DNA of 64,000 nucleotides from an uncultured Lutibacter sp. (GCF_947493565.1 NZ_CANLRG010000006.1:62001-126000), one strand, 5' to 3'. Shown: positions 46,401 through 54,661, numbered from the stretch's first letter. Numbers and translations are program-made. The notes: generated from the sequence alone by a model not told the origin.

Positions 46401-46604
46401 TTGCCTAAAAAATGGTTAGAAAACACTGGAATTCAAAATGCTAAAGCTGGAATTTCTGCTAACAATGTATGGCTAATTTCAAGTCATTTAAATGGTGTAG
46501 ATCCTGAGTCTGTTTATGCTACAGCAACAAATGCTGTTGGATTTGAGAATATGTCAGCTCCTACATCAAGTACCATATTTTTAAACTTGTCATTAAGTTT
46601 TTAA
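43482..46604 (+). CDS. SusC/RagA-type TonB-dependent outer-membrane transporter (N-glycan locus)
   Basis: A 1040-residue protein with a signal peptide (cleaved near SIQAQ). Next come a carboxypeptidase-regulatory-like domain (~23-105, TGTITDATDGTPLPGVNVVI), a plug domain (~115-250, with GKVAGVQVV, GNSSLTGDNQPLIVVDG and ASAAALYGSRAGNGVILITT), and a long 22-strand barrel ending in an aromatic-rich strand (FLNLSLSF). It imports oligosaccharide across the outer membrane together with the SusD lipoprotein encoded 18 bp downstream. Position after the enzyme block and same orientation assign it to N-glycan uptake. It is separated from the enzymes by 869 bp and probably has its own promoter. Confidence 0.94.
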   Translation: MIQKVLKLFFVICIVGFSSIQAQTVTGTITDATDGTPLPGVNVVIKGTTTGVSSDFDGKYSIDVKSDNAILQFSFLGYATKEVTVNGKSIINVTLEQSAESLDEVVVTALGIKREKKSLGYAVQEVDGAAITQSRESNIANAITGKVAGVQVVKGSNGPASSSKIVLRGNSSLTGDNQPLIVVDGIPMDNFTGAANNDFWNPSQDMGNGLGDLNPENIESMSVLKGASAAALYGSRAGNGVILITTKKGKETPGLGITYSTSIGFETLGSSPELQNTFGQGSNGVYDQMGGSSWGPKIEGQQVENWNGEQVTLKAYDNLKNYSKTGINQTHTISFQQQVSDKSSLFSSATYLNDDSKIPGATLERVNLLTRSVSTFGKNNKWTTDVKVQYINAKAENRPLNGVNASNAFATMYSLPITLDITDFKAGTNEFGKMFWYDPNSQAINPYWASKNNLSMDSRDRFMLNGSLKYQIADWLTSEIKAGADLYTTNTESKLYAGSPLSSTGRYSLGKNTFIEKNYSALLIGQKDELFGKFGGGFTLGGNLMSRESSRLSSSSGELEVPNLFSLNNGKNKATVNQGFSERRMNSLYGTLQLSYDGYAFLDLTGRNDWSSTLSKENRSFFYPSISTSLVVTEMIKKNDGNLPEWLNFGKIRASYATVGNDLDPYKLYNSYSIGKDPFGHTTATSNSTLFNSDVRSELIKSLEFGFDARMFSNRLTIDFSWYKSNATNQLVALPLDPLSGYTSEIVNAGDIQNKGFELMLNGTIIDNPDGFSWGMNLNYSKNENSIIELTEDVTQRQLGGFDNLSIVAVAGGGYGEIWGTKFQRVDDATSPHNGAIIVDAQGLPTATTEQFKLGNQQPDALIGFSNSFAYKNLSFSFLIDARIGGEIFSGTNRALQSSGNAAVTVVNGAREDIVFDGVIDDGNGGYTQNTVGVSPQIYWSALNSRTGNLGIGEHNIYDASNVRLRNVALNYNLPKKWLENTGIQNAKAGISANNVWLISSHLNGVDPESVYATATNAVGFENMSAPTSSTIFLNLSLSF

Positions 46605-46622
46605 TAAAAAAAATATATTATA

Positions 46623-48551
46623 ATGAAAAAAATATTTAAAAAAATAGGTTTATTTCTTGGTTCTGCGAGTTTGATTGTATCATGTTCAGAATTTGAAGAA
46701 ATAAATGTAAACCCTACTGCTGCAAGTAGTAGTCAAGTTCAAGTAGAATACTTTATTGATAATTCTATTGTAGGAGCACAACAAGATCCACATATTGCTG
46801 AAAGAGTGTTTGTATTGTATTGGACAGATGCAGGTAGAATGCAAGTTGTTGGTTCTTTATCAGAAGGTTACCATAGTGATGGATGGACAAGTGATTATTA
46901 CAGATATATTTCAGGTTGGCTAAAAGATGCTAATAATGCAATTAAAGTTGCTGATGAACAAATTGAAGCGGGTACTTCAAAAGTATATACAGCAAACTTA
47001 AAACAAATTGCAAGAATTTGGAGAGCTTATTTAATGAGTGAAATGTCTGATAATTTTGGTCCAATACCAGTAGGAGGTTTTCAAGGTGTAAACCCTGACT
47101 ATAACAGTGTTGAAGAAGTTTATACTTTTATTTTAGCAGAACTTAAAGAGGCTACAAATTCAATTGATGAAGGTGTAACTAATGATGGTTTAGCTAATTG
47201 GGATCCTGCTTATGGATACGATTATACAAAATGGGTTCAATACGGAAACTCTTTAAGAATGCGTTTAGCTATGCGTTTATCAGAAGTAGCACCAGCAAAA
47301 GCGCAAGCAGAGTTTGAAGATGCAGCTCGTGGGGGAGTTTATATTTCCACTTTAGATGATACATTCCAAGTTCAAGAAAATAATGGTTGGGATGCTATTA
47401 CAGGTGTGATGACAAGACAATGGTGGGACCAATTCTTAACAGCAACTCAAAACAATCTAATGGTTGGATTAGGTGGTGTATCTTCTGCAGATCAAGTATC
47501 GGCTGACAAGCAAGGAAGTATTAAGCCAGCTAATTATATGGGGTTAAAATTTGAAGATCATTTTACTACATTAACAAATGATCCTTCAGCTGGATTCTGG
47601 TTTGATGGACTACACCATTCAATAGATCCTAGAGCATACGCATTGTATCCAATTCCTGGTGATTTTGATAACTCACAGTATAACAGATACCCTTCTTGGT
47701 CTCCAAGTTGGACCTCAACAACTAAAAGAAACTTAGTTATTGGAAACGCTGATAATTCAGAAAATGGTGAAACAAATGATATATCTATTGAAGCTACAAA
47801 TACTTGGAATGCTCCAGTTGCTGGAGATTGGGCTGCAAAAGGATCTAACAATCAAGTAAGAAGCTGGGGAGGAAGTATTCCTCGTTTAGCTGATAAATAC
47901 AGAAATGGAACTAATAAACGTGTATTTTTTGGCCCTTGGGAATCATATTTCTTAATTGCTGAAGCTGCTGTAAGAGGTTGGGATGTTCCATTAAGTGGTC
48001 AAGCTGCTTATGAAGAAGGAATTAGCCTTAGTTTTGAATACAATGGAGTTTCTTCATATATAGGAACTTACTTAGCTTCAGAAAATTATAACAGAGCTGG
48101 TACTTCAGTAAGTTGGACTCACACTGCAGAACCTTCTGCTACAGTAACAATGGATTATATTGATGGTTACACAGGTCAAGCAGGAACTTATGAGTTTAAA
48201 TATCCTGAAAATACCATTTATAAAGGAGGAGCAGTTAAAAATGATTTATTAACAAAAATTATAACTCAAAAATTTATTGCTCAAACACCTTGGTTACCAT
48301 TAGAAACTTGGAATGATCATAGAAGACTTGGATTACCATTCTTTGAGAACCCTGCTATTGAAAATTTAATTGATAATTTACCTGATTTAACTTTAGGAAA
48401 TTATATGACAAATAGTGTTAAAGTATTCCCTCAAAGATTAAAATACCCTTCAGGATTAAACAATAGTTATCCTCAAGGTTATGAGCAAGCTATCAATCAT
48501 TTAGGTGGATCAGATAATATATTTACTCCTTTATGGTGGGCAAAACATTAA
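46623..48551 (+). CDS. SusD/RagB family surface lipoprotein (N-glycan locus)
   Basis: The 642-residue lipoprotein (signal ends SLIVSC, followed by the acidic SEFEE suitable for surface export) is a SusD-like_2-type glycan-binding protein. It has TPR-like helices with ITDANNAI-type segments (WLKDANNAIKVADEQIE, IWRAYLMSEMSDNFGPIPV) and a C-terminal LIAEAAVRGW plus ITQKFIAQTPWLPLETWNDHR-type region. Its length is above the 470-550 common for the family. It pairs with the SusC gene directly upstream and is followed by a strong hairpin terminator. Confidence 0.92.
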   Translation: MKKIFKKIGLFLGSASLIVSCSEFEEINVNPTAASSSQVQVEYFIDNSIVGAQQDPHIAERVFVLYWTDAGRMQVVGSLSEGYHSDGWTSDYYRYISGWLKDANNAIKVADEQIEAGTSKVYTANLKQIARIWRAYLMSEMSDNFGPIPVGGFQGVNPDYNSVEEVYTFILAELKEATNSIDEGVTNDGLANWDPAYGYDYTKWVQYGNSLRMRLAMRLSEVAPAKAQAEFEDAARGGVYISTLDDTFQVQENNGWDAITGVMTRQWWDQFLTATQNNLMVGLGGVSSADQVSADKQGSIKPANYMGLKFEDHFTTLTNDPSAGFWFDGLHHSIDPRAYALYPIPGDFDNSQYNRYPSWSPSWTSTTKRNLVIGNADNSENGETNDISIEATNTWNAPVAGDWAAKGSNNQVRSWGGSIPRLADKYRNGTNKRVFFGPWESYFLIAEAAVRGWDVPLSGQAAYEEGISLSFEYNGVSSYIGTYLASENYNRAGTSVSWTHTAEPSATVTMDYIDGYTGQAGTYEFKYPENTIYKGGAVKNDLLTKIITQKFIAQTPWLPLETWNDHRRLGLPFFENPAIENLIDNLPDLTLGNYMTNSVKVFPQRLKYPSGLNNSYPQGYEQAINHLGGSDNIFTPLWWAKH

Positions 48552-48582
48552 AAATGATCTAGATTTTTGAATTAATATGAGT

Positions 48583-48614
48583 AAAAATCCCTATAATTTT
48601 ATAGGGATTTTTTT
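48583..48614 (+). terminator. Rho-independent terminator after the SusD gene
   Basis: AAAAATCCCTAT (48583-48594) pairs with ATAGGGATTTTT (48601-48612), with a 6-nt AATTTT loop and a following T-run. It closes the SusC/SusD unit about 30 bp after the stop. Confidence 0.85.
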
Positions 48615-48819
48615 ATACTTAACTATAAGATAATAAGTAAATTAATTAATTGGTCTTTTGAAATAGGTTATTGGTCGAAATAATTATTTAGTCAATATAT
48701 ATTTACGTTCCTTTATCATGTCAAAAAGAATTATAAATTTTTATTTTATTAAATAAGTTTTCAGGTTTATTTAAAAATGCCAATGTTTATAATATTTGAA
48801 TTAGTAATTGATTTTTTTT
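48615..48819. other. Gene-free interval between two terminators
   Basis: No ORF of note lies in this AT-rich stretch between the SusD terminator and a second hairpin at 48820. It contains ATTGGTCGAAATA at 48670-48682, matching a motif upstream of the SusC gene. A small RNA ending at the second hairpin is possible but there is no direct evidence for it. Confidence 0.3.
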
Positions 48820-48856
48820 AAAAGAGAACTGCTTGTCCCAGTTCTCTTTTTTTGTT
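48820..48856 (+). terminator. Hairpin terminator upstream of radC without an obvious gene
   Basis: AAAAGAGAACTG (48820-48831) pairs perfectly with CAGTTCTCTTTT (48839-48850), with a 7-nt loop CTTGTCC, and is followed by a T-rich run. It is 206 bp beyond the first terminator and 42 bp before radC, so it may end an unannotated RNA or act as a backup terminator. Confidence 0.75.
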
Positions 48857-48881
48857 TTTACTTAAGTATCTAAAAATCTGT

Positions 48882-48889
48882 TATCTTTG
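48882..48889 (+). promoter_or_regulatory. Putative -7 promoter element (TATCTTTG) for radC
   Basis: TATCTTTG matches TAnnTTTG and ends 8 bp before the first radC ATG (14 bp before the second). The transcript would have almost no leader. Confidence 0.42.
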
Positions 48890-48897
48890 GATAAAAG

Positions 48898-49602
48898 ATG
48901 CTTATGAATTATGAAAACCACATTCGATCAATTAAATTTTGGGCTGAAGATGATAGACCAAGAGAAAAAATGCTTTTAAAAGGAAAAACTTCATTATCCG
49001 ATGCCGAATTAATTGCAATTTTAATAGGCTCAGGAAATAAAAAAGAAAGTGCTGTAGCATTATCAAAAAGAATTTTAGGTTCTATAAATAATAACTTAAA
49101 TACTTTAGGAAAACTTACAGTAAACGATTTAAAAAAATTTAATGGAATAGGAGAAGCAAAAGCAATATCAATTATCACAGCTTTAGAATTGGGTAGAAGA
49201 AGGAGGTTGGAAGAAGCTTTGGTGTTACCTAAAATAACTTCTAGTAAAAATGTATTTAATTTTATGCAACCTTTAATTGGTGAATTGAATCATGAGGAAT
49301 TTTGGGTTGTTTATTTAAACAATTCAAATAAGGTTTTATTTAAAGAATTATTAAGTAAAGGAGGACTTACAGGTACGCTTGTAGATGTTAGGTTAGTTTT
49401 TAAAAAGGCAATAGAATTATTTGCAACTGCAATAATATTGTGTCATAACCATCCATCAGGAAAACTTAAGCCTAGTATGGCAGATAAATCAATTACAAAT
49501 AAATTAAAGCTAGCCGGAGAAACGCTCGACATTAAAGTACTAGATCATTTAATAATAACAGAAAATGCGTATTTTAGCTTTGCCGATGAAAATTTAATAT
49601 AA
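48898..49602 (+). CDS. radC: RadC family JAB/MPN-domain protein
   Basis: A 234-residue protein of the RadC family (full length). It has an N-terminal RadC segment (DDRPREKML, SDAELIAILIGSG), a helix-hairpin-helix (~66-95; LKKFNGIGEAKA) and a C-terminal JAB/MPN metal-binding domain with His183 and His185 in HNHPSG plus the following Asp in SMAD. Function remains uncertain; the family is linked to DNA repair or recombination mainly by history. The start may be the second ATG at 48904. It probably heads a small operon with the next gene, 22 bp downstream. Confidence 0.92.
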   Translation: MLMNYENHIRSIKFWAEDDRPREKMLLKGKTSLSDAELIAILIGSGNKKESAVALSKRILGSINNNLNTLGKLTVNDLKKFNGIGEAKAISIITALELGRRRRLEEALVLPKITSSKNVFNFMQPLIGELNHEEFWVVYLNNSNKVLFKELLSKGGLTGTLVDVRLVFKKAIELFATAIILCHNHPSGKLKPSMADKSITNKLKLAGETLDIKVLDHLIITENAYFSFADENLI

Positions 49603-49624
49603 AGGCTTTAGAAAAGTTAGAACA

Positions 49625-50920
49625 ATGCTTTTAGTTTATACACACAAAATTACTCCTAGACTTAACTATATTTTTAAACATTTTTTTGTTAGAGTATTAC
49701 ACATTCCTATTATGTTTACTACTAAAGTTGATGAATTTGTAGCTCATAACGGACCTAAAATCACGTATTCTAAAACGGCATTAGGTACCGAATTTTTTAT
49801 AAGGAGTCATGATTTACTATTTGAACAAGGAATAAATGATATTGATATAAACGTTGCTAGTTGGGATGAGGTGCCATGTTTTTTCCAGGCTGGAGAAACT
49901 TCGAGTATTCCTTTCGATATCTTTGCAGCAAGTTTTTATTTAATTAGTAGGTATGAAGAGTATTTACCGCATGTAAAAGACATGCATGAAAGGTTTCCAG
50001 TAGAGGAGAGTATTGCTTATAAAAATGGCTTCTTAGAAAAACCAGTGATTGATATTTGGGCTTTAAAATTTTTAGAACAACTAAAAAATAAGTTCCCAAA
50101 TTACGAGTATTCAAACAGAGAATTTAAACTCATTTCAACTATAGATGTAGATACAGCATTTGCCTACAAACACAAAGGAATTGTAAGAACTGTAGGTGGC
50201 TTTTTTAATGATTTTGTTCATTTTAGGTTTTTAAATATTTGGAATAGATTGCTAACATTATTAAATTTTAAAAAAGACCACTTTAATACTTTTCAAGAGC
50301 TTTTAAAAATTAAGACAGAGTATTCTGTAACAACACTTTTTTTCTTCTTAATAGGTGATTATACTACGTTTGATAAAAATATTTCTTCAGCAAATAGCAA
50401 ATTTAAGTCGCTTATAAAATCTGTAGCAGATTATGCCAAAATTGGGTTACAACCATCATATTTTTCATTTAAAAATGTTGATAAATTAAAGAAAGAAAAA
50501 TTACGTTTAGAAAATATTATAAACACCCCCATTAGGTTTTCACGTCAACATTTTTTAAGGCTTAGTATTCCTGAAACGTACCAACATTTAATTGATATTG
50601 ATATAGAGGAAGATTATACCATGGGATATGCAAATGCTGTAGGTTTTAGAGCTAGTACATGTACCCCTTTTTATTTTTACGATTTAGATTTTGAAATTCA
50701 AACCCCCTTAAAAATATTTTCATTTGCCATAATGGATATTTCTTTAAAAGAAAATATGCAATTAACAAATGAAGAAAGCTTTGTAAAAATTCAGAAATTA
50801 AAACAAGAGGTTAAAAATGTGAATGGAACATTTATTTCATTATTTCACAATCAAACTTTAAGTGAAAATAGCAATTGGAAAGGATGGACTACAATTTATA
50901 AAAATATGGTAATTGATTAG
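49625..50920 (+). CDS. Polysaccharide deacetylase-like protein with N-terminal DUF7033-type region
   Basis: The 431-residue protein has no signal peptide. An N-terminal ~165-residue region (VYTHKITPRLNYIFKHFF, FDIFAASFYLISRYEEYLPH) is typical of a Bacteroidota family placed before NodB-like domains. The second half carries STIDVDTAFAYKHKG with metal-type Asp174/Asp176, and downstream TTLFFFLIGDY, SRQHFLRLSIPETYQ, DYTMGYANAVGFRASTC and FISLFHNQTLS. Members deacetylate polysaccharides in exopolysaccharide or capsule work, but direct evidence for this subfamily is thin. Close spacing to radC is common in Flavobacteriia genomes. Confidence 0.8.
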   Translation: MLLVYTHKITPRLNYIFKHFFVRVLHIPIMFTTKVDEFVAHNGPKITYSKTALGTEFFIRSHDLLFEQGINDIDINVASWDEVPCFFQAGETSSIPFDIFAASFYLISRYEEYLPHVKDMHERFPVEESIAYKNGFLEKPVIDIWALKFLEQLKNKFPNYEYSNREFKLISTIDVDTAFAYKHKGIVRTVGGFFNDFVHFRFLNIWNRLLTLLNFKKDHFNTFQELLKIKTEYSVTTLFFFLIGDYTTFDKNISSANSKFKSLIKSVADYAKIGLQPSYFSFKNVDKLKKEKLRLENIINTPIRFSRQHFLRLSIPETYQHLIDIDIEEDYTMGYANAVGFRASTCTPFYFYDLDFEIQTPLKIFSFAIMDISLKENMQLTNEESFVKIQKLKQEVKNVNGTFISLFHNQTLSENSNWKGWTTIYKNMVID

Positions 50921-51005
50921 GTACTCTAAATTTCTTTTAAAATTTCAAAAATTTATTTAAATTGAAATAGTTTTTTTAGTATAAATTATATACTATTTTT
51001 AACAA

Positions 51006-51686
51006 ATGAATATTAAACATATTTTTTTCGATTTAGATCACACACTTTGGGATTTTGAAACCAATTCAGACATTGCTTTTGAAACTATATTTAAAAAGCA
51101 TGAAGTGAACGTTAGTCTCAACAAATTTTTAAATTATTATAGAGGAATTAATGAGAATTATTGGAAGTTATATAGAGAAGAAAAAATAACAAAAGAAGAA
51201 CTGAGATACGGTAGGTTAAAAGAAGCATTTACTAAAATTAAACATGAAGTTAAGGACGATTTAATCAATATGTTAGCGGTAGATTACATTGAAGTATTAC
51301 CTAATAATAATCAGCTTTTTGAAGGTGCTTATGAAATTTTAGACCATTTAAAGCCTAACTATAATCTGCATATAATTACCAATGGTTTTAATGAAGTTCA
51401 ATCTAAAAAGCTTGAAAATTCTGGATTACAGGGATATTTTGACAAAATAATTACTTCTGAAGATGCAGGCGTTAAAAAACCTAATCCAATAATTTTTAAA
51501 TATGCTTTGGAACAGGCAAAAGCTTGTTCAACAGAATCTATTATGATTGGGGATAATTGGGAAGCGGATGTTATGGGAGCCATTAATACTGGAATTGATG
51601 CAATTTATTTTAATTATTATAAAAAAAGTGTAGCTGAAAATATAAAAAGCGTCAATAATTTATTAGAAATTAAACAATACCTTTAA
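51006..51686 (+). CDS. YjjG-family HAD nucleotidase
   Basis: A 226-residue HAD hydrolase. Motif I is FFDLDHTLWDF (Asp9 and Asp11), motif II IITNGF (~125-130), motif III Lys in GVKKPNP (~157), and motif IV MIGDNWEADVMGA (~181). The alpha-helical C1 cap lies between ~15 and 95. It matches the YjjG noncanonical pyrimidine nucleotidase group, which hydrolyses nucleoside monophosphates such as 5-halogenated dUMP. It is 11 bp upstream of the next gene. Confidence 0.88.
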   Translation: MNIKHIFFDLDHTLWDFETNSDIAFETIFKKHEVNVSLNKFLNYYRGINENYWKLYREEKITKEELRYGRLKEAFTKIKHEVKDDLINMLAVDYIEVLPNNNQLFEGAYEILDHLKPNYNLHIITNGFNEVQSKKLENSGLQGYFDKIITSEDAGVKKPNPIIFKYALEQAKACSTESIMIGDNWEADVMGAINTGIDAIYFNYYKKSVAENIKSVNNLLEIKQYL

Positions 51687-51696
51687 AACAACTTAG

Positions 51697-52599
51697 ATGA
51701 AAAAATTAATCTTTACAAGTGCCTTTTTTTTACTTTTTGGAGTTACTTTAGTTGCCCAAAAAAGTTTAAATTCTTACAAATATATATTAGTTCCTAAACA
51801 GTATGAGTTTCAAAAAACTGAAGATGCTTATCAAGTTAATTCACTAACTAAATTTTTATTTAATAAAGCTGGTTTTAATGTATTATTTAATGATGAACCC
51901 TATCCAGAAGATTTGGTTGATAATGTTTGTTTAGGACTTAAGGCTATTGTAAAAAACAATCCAAGTTTGTTAGCAACTAAAATGAAAATTGATTTAGTAG
52001 ATTGTTACAATAATGTTGTATATTCTACCACAGAAGGTAAGTCAAAAATAAAAGAATATAAAAAGGCATATCATGATGCTATCAGAAAAACTTTTGCGGA
52101 TATTGAAGCATTAGATTATAAGTATGAGTCTACAACTAAAATTGCTCCTAAAGCACTGGTTGAAAAGAATGTTATTACAAACAAAGCTGAAGTAATCAAT
52201 AAAACTAAAGTAGTTCAAGATGTTTCAGAAAGTAAAAGTGTAAAGCAAAAATCAATTGATATAAAGAGCGATGAAATTAAAGCTAAGGTAAAAAGTGGTG
52301 ATGTTAAGATTAAGAATAATGAACAGGTAAAAGTTAAAAAAGAAAGTTATTCAATAGAGGGAGTTTTTAATATTGATAGCTGGGGTAGAAGTACTATAAC
52401 TAAGAAAAACGATAGCTATTCTGTAAAAGGTGGGGATGAAGATTTTGAATTTGCCACTATTTACCCAACATCTAAACCAACACTTTTTATTATAAAATGG
52501 GTTGCATATAAGCAACCTCAAATGGTTGAAATTGATAAAGATGGAAATTTGAATATTGATTCAGAAACAGGAGTTAAAAACTACAAAAGATTAGATTAA
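51697..52599 (+). CDS. Secreted protein of unknown function
   Basis: The 300-residue protein has a signal peptide (cleaved near TLVAQK). Residues ~22-145 look like a compact alpha/beta domain (YKYILVPKQYEFQKTEDAYQ, TKFLFNKAGFNVLFNDEPYP). A Lys-rich linker (~150-225, with repeated VK and IK steps) follows. A beta-rich C-terminal region (~226-300; YSIEGVFNIDSWGRSTI, FATIYPTSKPTLFIIKW) completes it. I recognise it only as a flavobacterial-type conserved hypothetical. Its 3' end overlaps the convergent rarA gene by 4 bp. Confidence 0.75.
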   Translation: MKKLIFTSAFFLLFGVTLVAQKSLNSYKYILVPKQYEFQKTEDAYQVNSLTKFLFNKAGFNVLFNDEPYPEDLVDNVCLGLKAIVKNNPSLLATKMKIDLVDCYNNVVYSTTEGKSKIKEYKKAYHDAIRKTFADIEALDYKYESTTKIAPKALVEKNVITNKAEVINKTKVVQDVSESKSVKQKSIDIKSDEIKAKVKSGDVKIKNNEQVKVKKESYSIEGVFNIDSWGRSTITKKNDSYSVKGGDEDFEFATIYPTSKPTLFIIKWVAYKQPQMVEIDKDGNLNIDSETGVKNYKRLD

Positions 52600-53870
52600 T
52601 AGCCGTATTTGTCTTTCCATAAATTTTTTAAATAGTTTCTAAAGGCATTTTCTCTAGAGTTATTACCAGGTTCGTAAATTTTAGTGTTACTTATTTCTTC
52701 AGGTAAAAATTCTTGGTTTATAAAATTGTTCTCAAAACTATGTGCATATTTATAATCCTTCCCATAATTTAATTCTTTCATTAATTTTGTGGGTGCATTT
52801 CTTAAATGTAAAGGAACAGATAAATCACCTGTCTCTTTTACAATAGATTGAGCTTTTCCTATGGCTTCGTAACTGGCATTACTTTTGGGTGATGTTGCCA
52901 AGTATATTGCACATTGACTTAAAATAATTCTAGACTCTGGAAAACCTATTGTAGTAACTGCTTGAAAGGTGTTGTTTGCTAAAATTAATGCAGTGGGATT
53001 AGCATTCCCAATATCTTCACTCGCTAAAATTAACATTCTTCTTGCAATAAATTTAGCATCTTCTCCACCTTCAATCATTCTTGCTAGCCAATAAACCGCA
53101 CCGTTTGGATCGCTACCTCTTATTGATTTAATGAATGCAGAAATAATGTCGTAATGTTGTTCTCCAGTTTTGTCATATAAAACTGTATTTTTTTGAATCT
53201 TTGAGAGTACTAAATCATTAGTAATTGTAATAGGCTCTTCTTCAGAATTGACTACCAGTTCAAAAATGTTTAATAATTTTCTTGCATCTCCTCCAGAAAT
53301 TCTTAATAATGCTTCAGTCTCTTTAATTTCTATATTTTTAGAAGCAATAAAAGAGTCTTTTTTTAAGGCACGTTCTAATAAATTTTCTAAATCAACCTTA
53401 CTAAACGAATTCAGAATATATACTTGACAACGAGAAAGCAACGCAGGAATTACTTCAAAACTTGGGTTTTCAGTAGTTGCTCCAATTAGTGTTACCCAGC
53501 CTTTTTCAACTGCACCCAAAAGTGAATCTTGTTGTGATTTACTAAATCTGTGGATCTCATCAATAAACAAAATAGGATTTTTTTCAGTAAAAAGCCCTCC
53601 ACTTTGCTTGGCTTTGTTAATAACGTCACGAACATCTTTTACTCCAGAGCTGATAGCACTCAAAGTATAGAAAGGTCGCTTAGATTCTTTAGCAATGATG
53701 TTTGCAAGGGTTGTTTTTCCAATCCCAGGAGGTCCCCATAAAATTAACGATGGAATGATTCCTCGTTTTATGTGAAGTGTTAATGCACCTTTTTCACCTA
53801 CTAAATGCTGTTGGCTAATATAGTCCGTTAAATTTTGAGGTCTTATACGTTCAGCTAAAGGTTCATTCAT
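52596..53870 (-). CDS. rarA: Replication-associated recombination protein A (AAA+ ATPase RarA/MgsA)
   Basis: The 424-residue AAA+ ATPase has the standard start MNEPLAERIRPQNLTDYISQ. Walker A is GPPGIGKTT (46-54), Walker B ILFIDEIHRF with Asp103-Glu104, sensor 1 is GATTENPSF and the Arg finger is in ALLSRCQVY. The C-terminal MgsA tetramerisation domain (~225-424) includes RGSDPNGAVYWLARMIEGGED and HLRNAPTKLMKELNYG. RarA acts at stalled replication forks. Length and motifs are normal. Confidence 0.95.
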   Translation of the reverse strand: MNEPLAERIRPQNLTDYISQQHLVGEKGALTLHIKRGIIPSLILWGPPGIGKTTLANIIAKESKRPFYTLSAISSGVKDVRDVINKAKQSGGLFTEKNPILFIDEIHRFSKSQQDSLLGAVEKGWVTLIGATTENPSFEVIPALLSRCQVYILNSFSKVDLENLLERALKKDSFIASKNIEIKETEALLRISGGDARKLLNIFELVVNSEEEPITITNDLVLSKIQKNTVLYDKTGEQHYDIISAFIKSIRGSDPNGAVYWLARMIEGGEDAKFIARRMLILASEDIGNANPTALILANNTFQAVTTIGFPESRIILSQCAIYLATSPKSNASYEAIGKAQSIVKETGDLSVPLHLRNAPTKLMKELNYGKDYKYAHSFENNFINQEFLPEEISNTKIYEPGNNSRENAFRNYLKNLWKDKYGY

Positions 53871-53983
53871 ACTGTAAAAATACTAATAATTATAATTTTA
53901 AAGTGATTTAAGTTTAACATTTGTACTAGAAACAACTAAGATTTAAAATTATAAATATATTTTTTAACTATGATTCATAATTG

Positions 53984-53991
53984 TATTTTTG
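53984..53991 (+). promoter_or_regulatory. Putative -7 promoter element (TATTTTTG) for the rhomboid gene
   Basis: TATTTTTG matches TAnnTTTG and ends 4 bp before the ATG at 53996, which would make the transcript leaderless or nearly so. Confidence 0.38.
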
Positions 53992-53995
53992 ATTT

Positions 53996-54661
53996 ATGTC
54001 AGAACATCAATTTAAATACAATTCTAGGGTTATTTCCATACCGTTAGTTGTTATTGTACTTATTTGGTTGGTATATATTTTTGAAATTAAGTTTGGTTAT
54101 AATTTTAATAAATATGGTGTATACCCAAAGTCAATCAAAGGTTTAAGAGGAATTATTTTTGCACCATTTATTCATAGTAATATAAAACATTTAGCAAGTA
54201 ACACTATTCCTTTGGCAGTAATGTTAGGGTGTCTGTATTATTTCTATTTTAAAGTAGCAAATAAAGTACTTATATTAGGAATGTTAATAAGTGGTTTTTT
54301 AACGTGGTTAATAGCAAGACCTTCGTATCATATTGGAGCCAGTGGAGTTATTTATCTATTGGTAAGTTTTATTTTTTTTAGTGGAATTTTTAGAAAATAT
54401 TACAGGCTGATAGCAGTATCTTTAACAGTAGTTTTTTTATATGGAAGTATGGTTTGGTATATTTTCCCTGTAGAGGAAAGGATTTCTTGGGAAGGTCATT
54501 TATCAGGTTTTTTAACAGGCTTTGTTTTTGCATTCATATTCAAAAACATAGGACCAAAACCAGAAAAATATCAATTTACTAAAGATGAATCGTTTGACAG
54601 CTTATTTGATGAAGATGGAAATTACAATCCACCAATCGAAGAAATTGATGAAAATGCTTAA
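53996..54661 (+). CDS. Rhomboid family intramembrane serine protease
   Basis: A 221-residue membrane protein with six predicted transmembrane helices (~13-30, 50-85, 90-108, 112-130, 135-158, 165-185). It has the rhomboid catalytic dyad: Ser116 in HIGASGVIY and His168 in WEGHLSGF. HSNIKHLASNT (60-70) is the conserved oxyanion-side HxxxHxxxN-like motif. The C-terminal tail (~186-221) is acidic and cytoplasmic. It cleaves membrane proteins within or near transmembrane segments; the substrate is unknown. It converges with rlmB. Confidence 0.92.
   Translation: MSEHQFKYNSRVISIPLVVIVLIWLVYIFEIKFGYNFNKYGVYPKSIKGLRGIIFAPFIHSNIKHLASNTIPLAVMLGCLYYFYFKVANKVLILGMLISGFLTWLIARPSYHIGASGVIYLLVSFIFFSGIFRKYYRLIAVSLTVVFLYGSMVWYIFPVEERISWEGHLSGFLTGFVFAFIFKNIGPKPEKYQFTKDESFDSLFDEDGNYNPPIEEIDENA

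Noticed and set aside
17249-48551. Reading the locus as a yeast alpha-mannan system
   Set aside because: GH76 and GH99 endo-mannanase genes are absent, while PNGase F and aspartylglucosaminidase are present, so N-glycan is the better target.
48898-49602. radC as a sign of a mobile element next to the glycan locus
   Set aside because: It is a full-length chromosomal-type RadC with housekeeping neighbours; no integrase, transposase or attachment repeats are seen.
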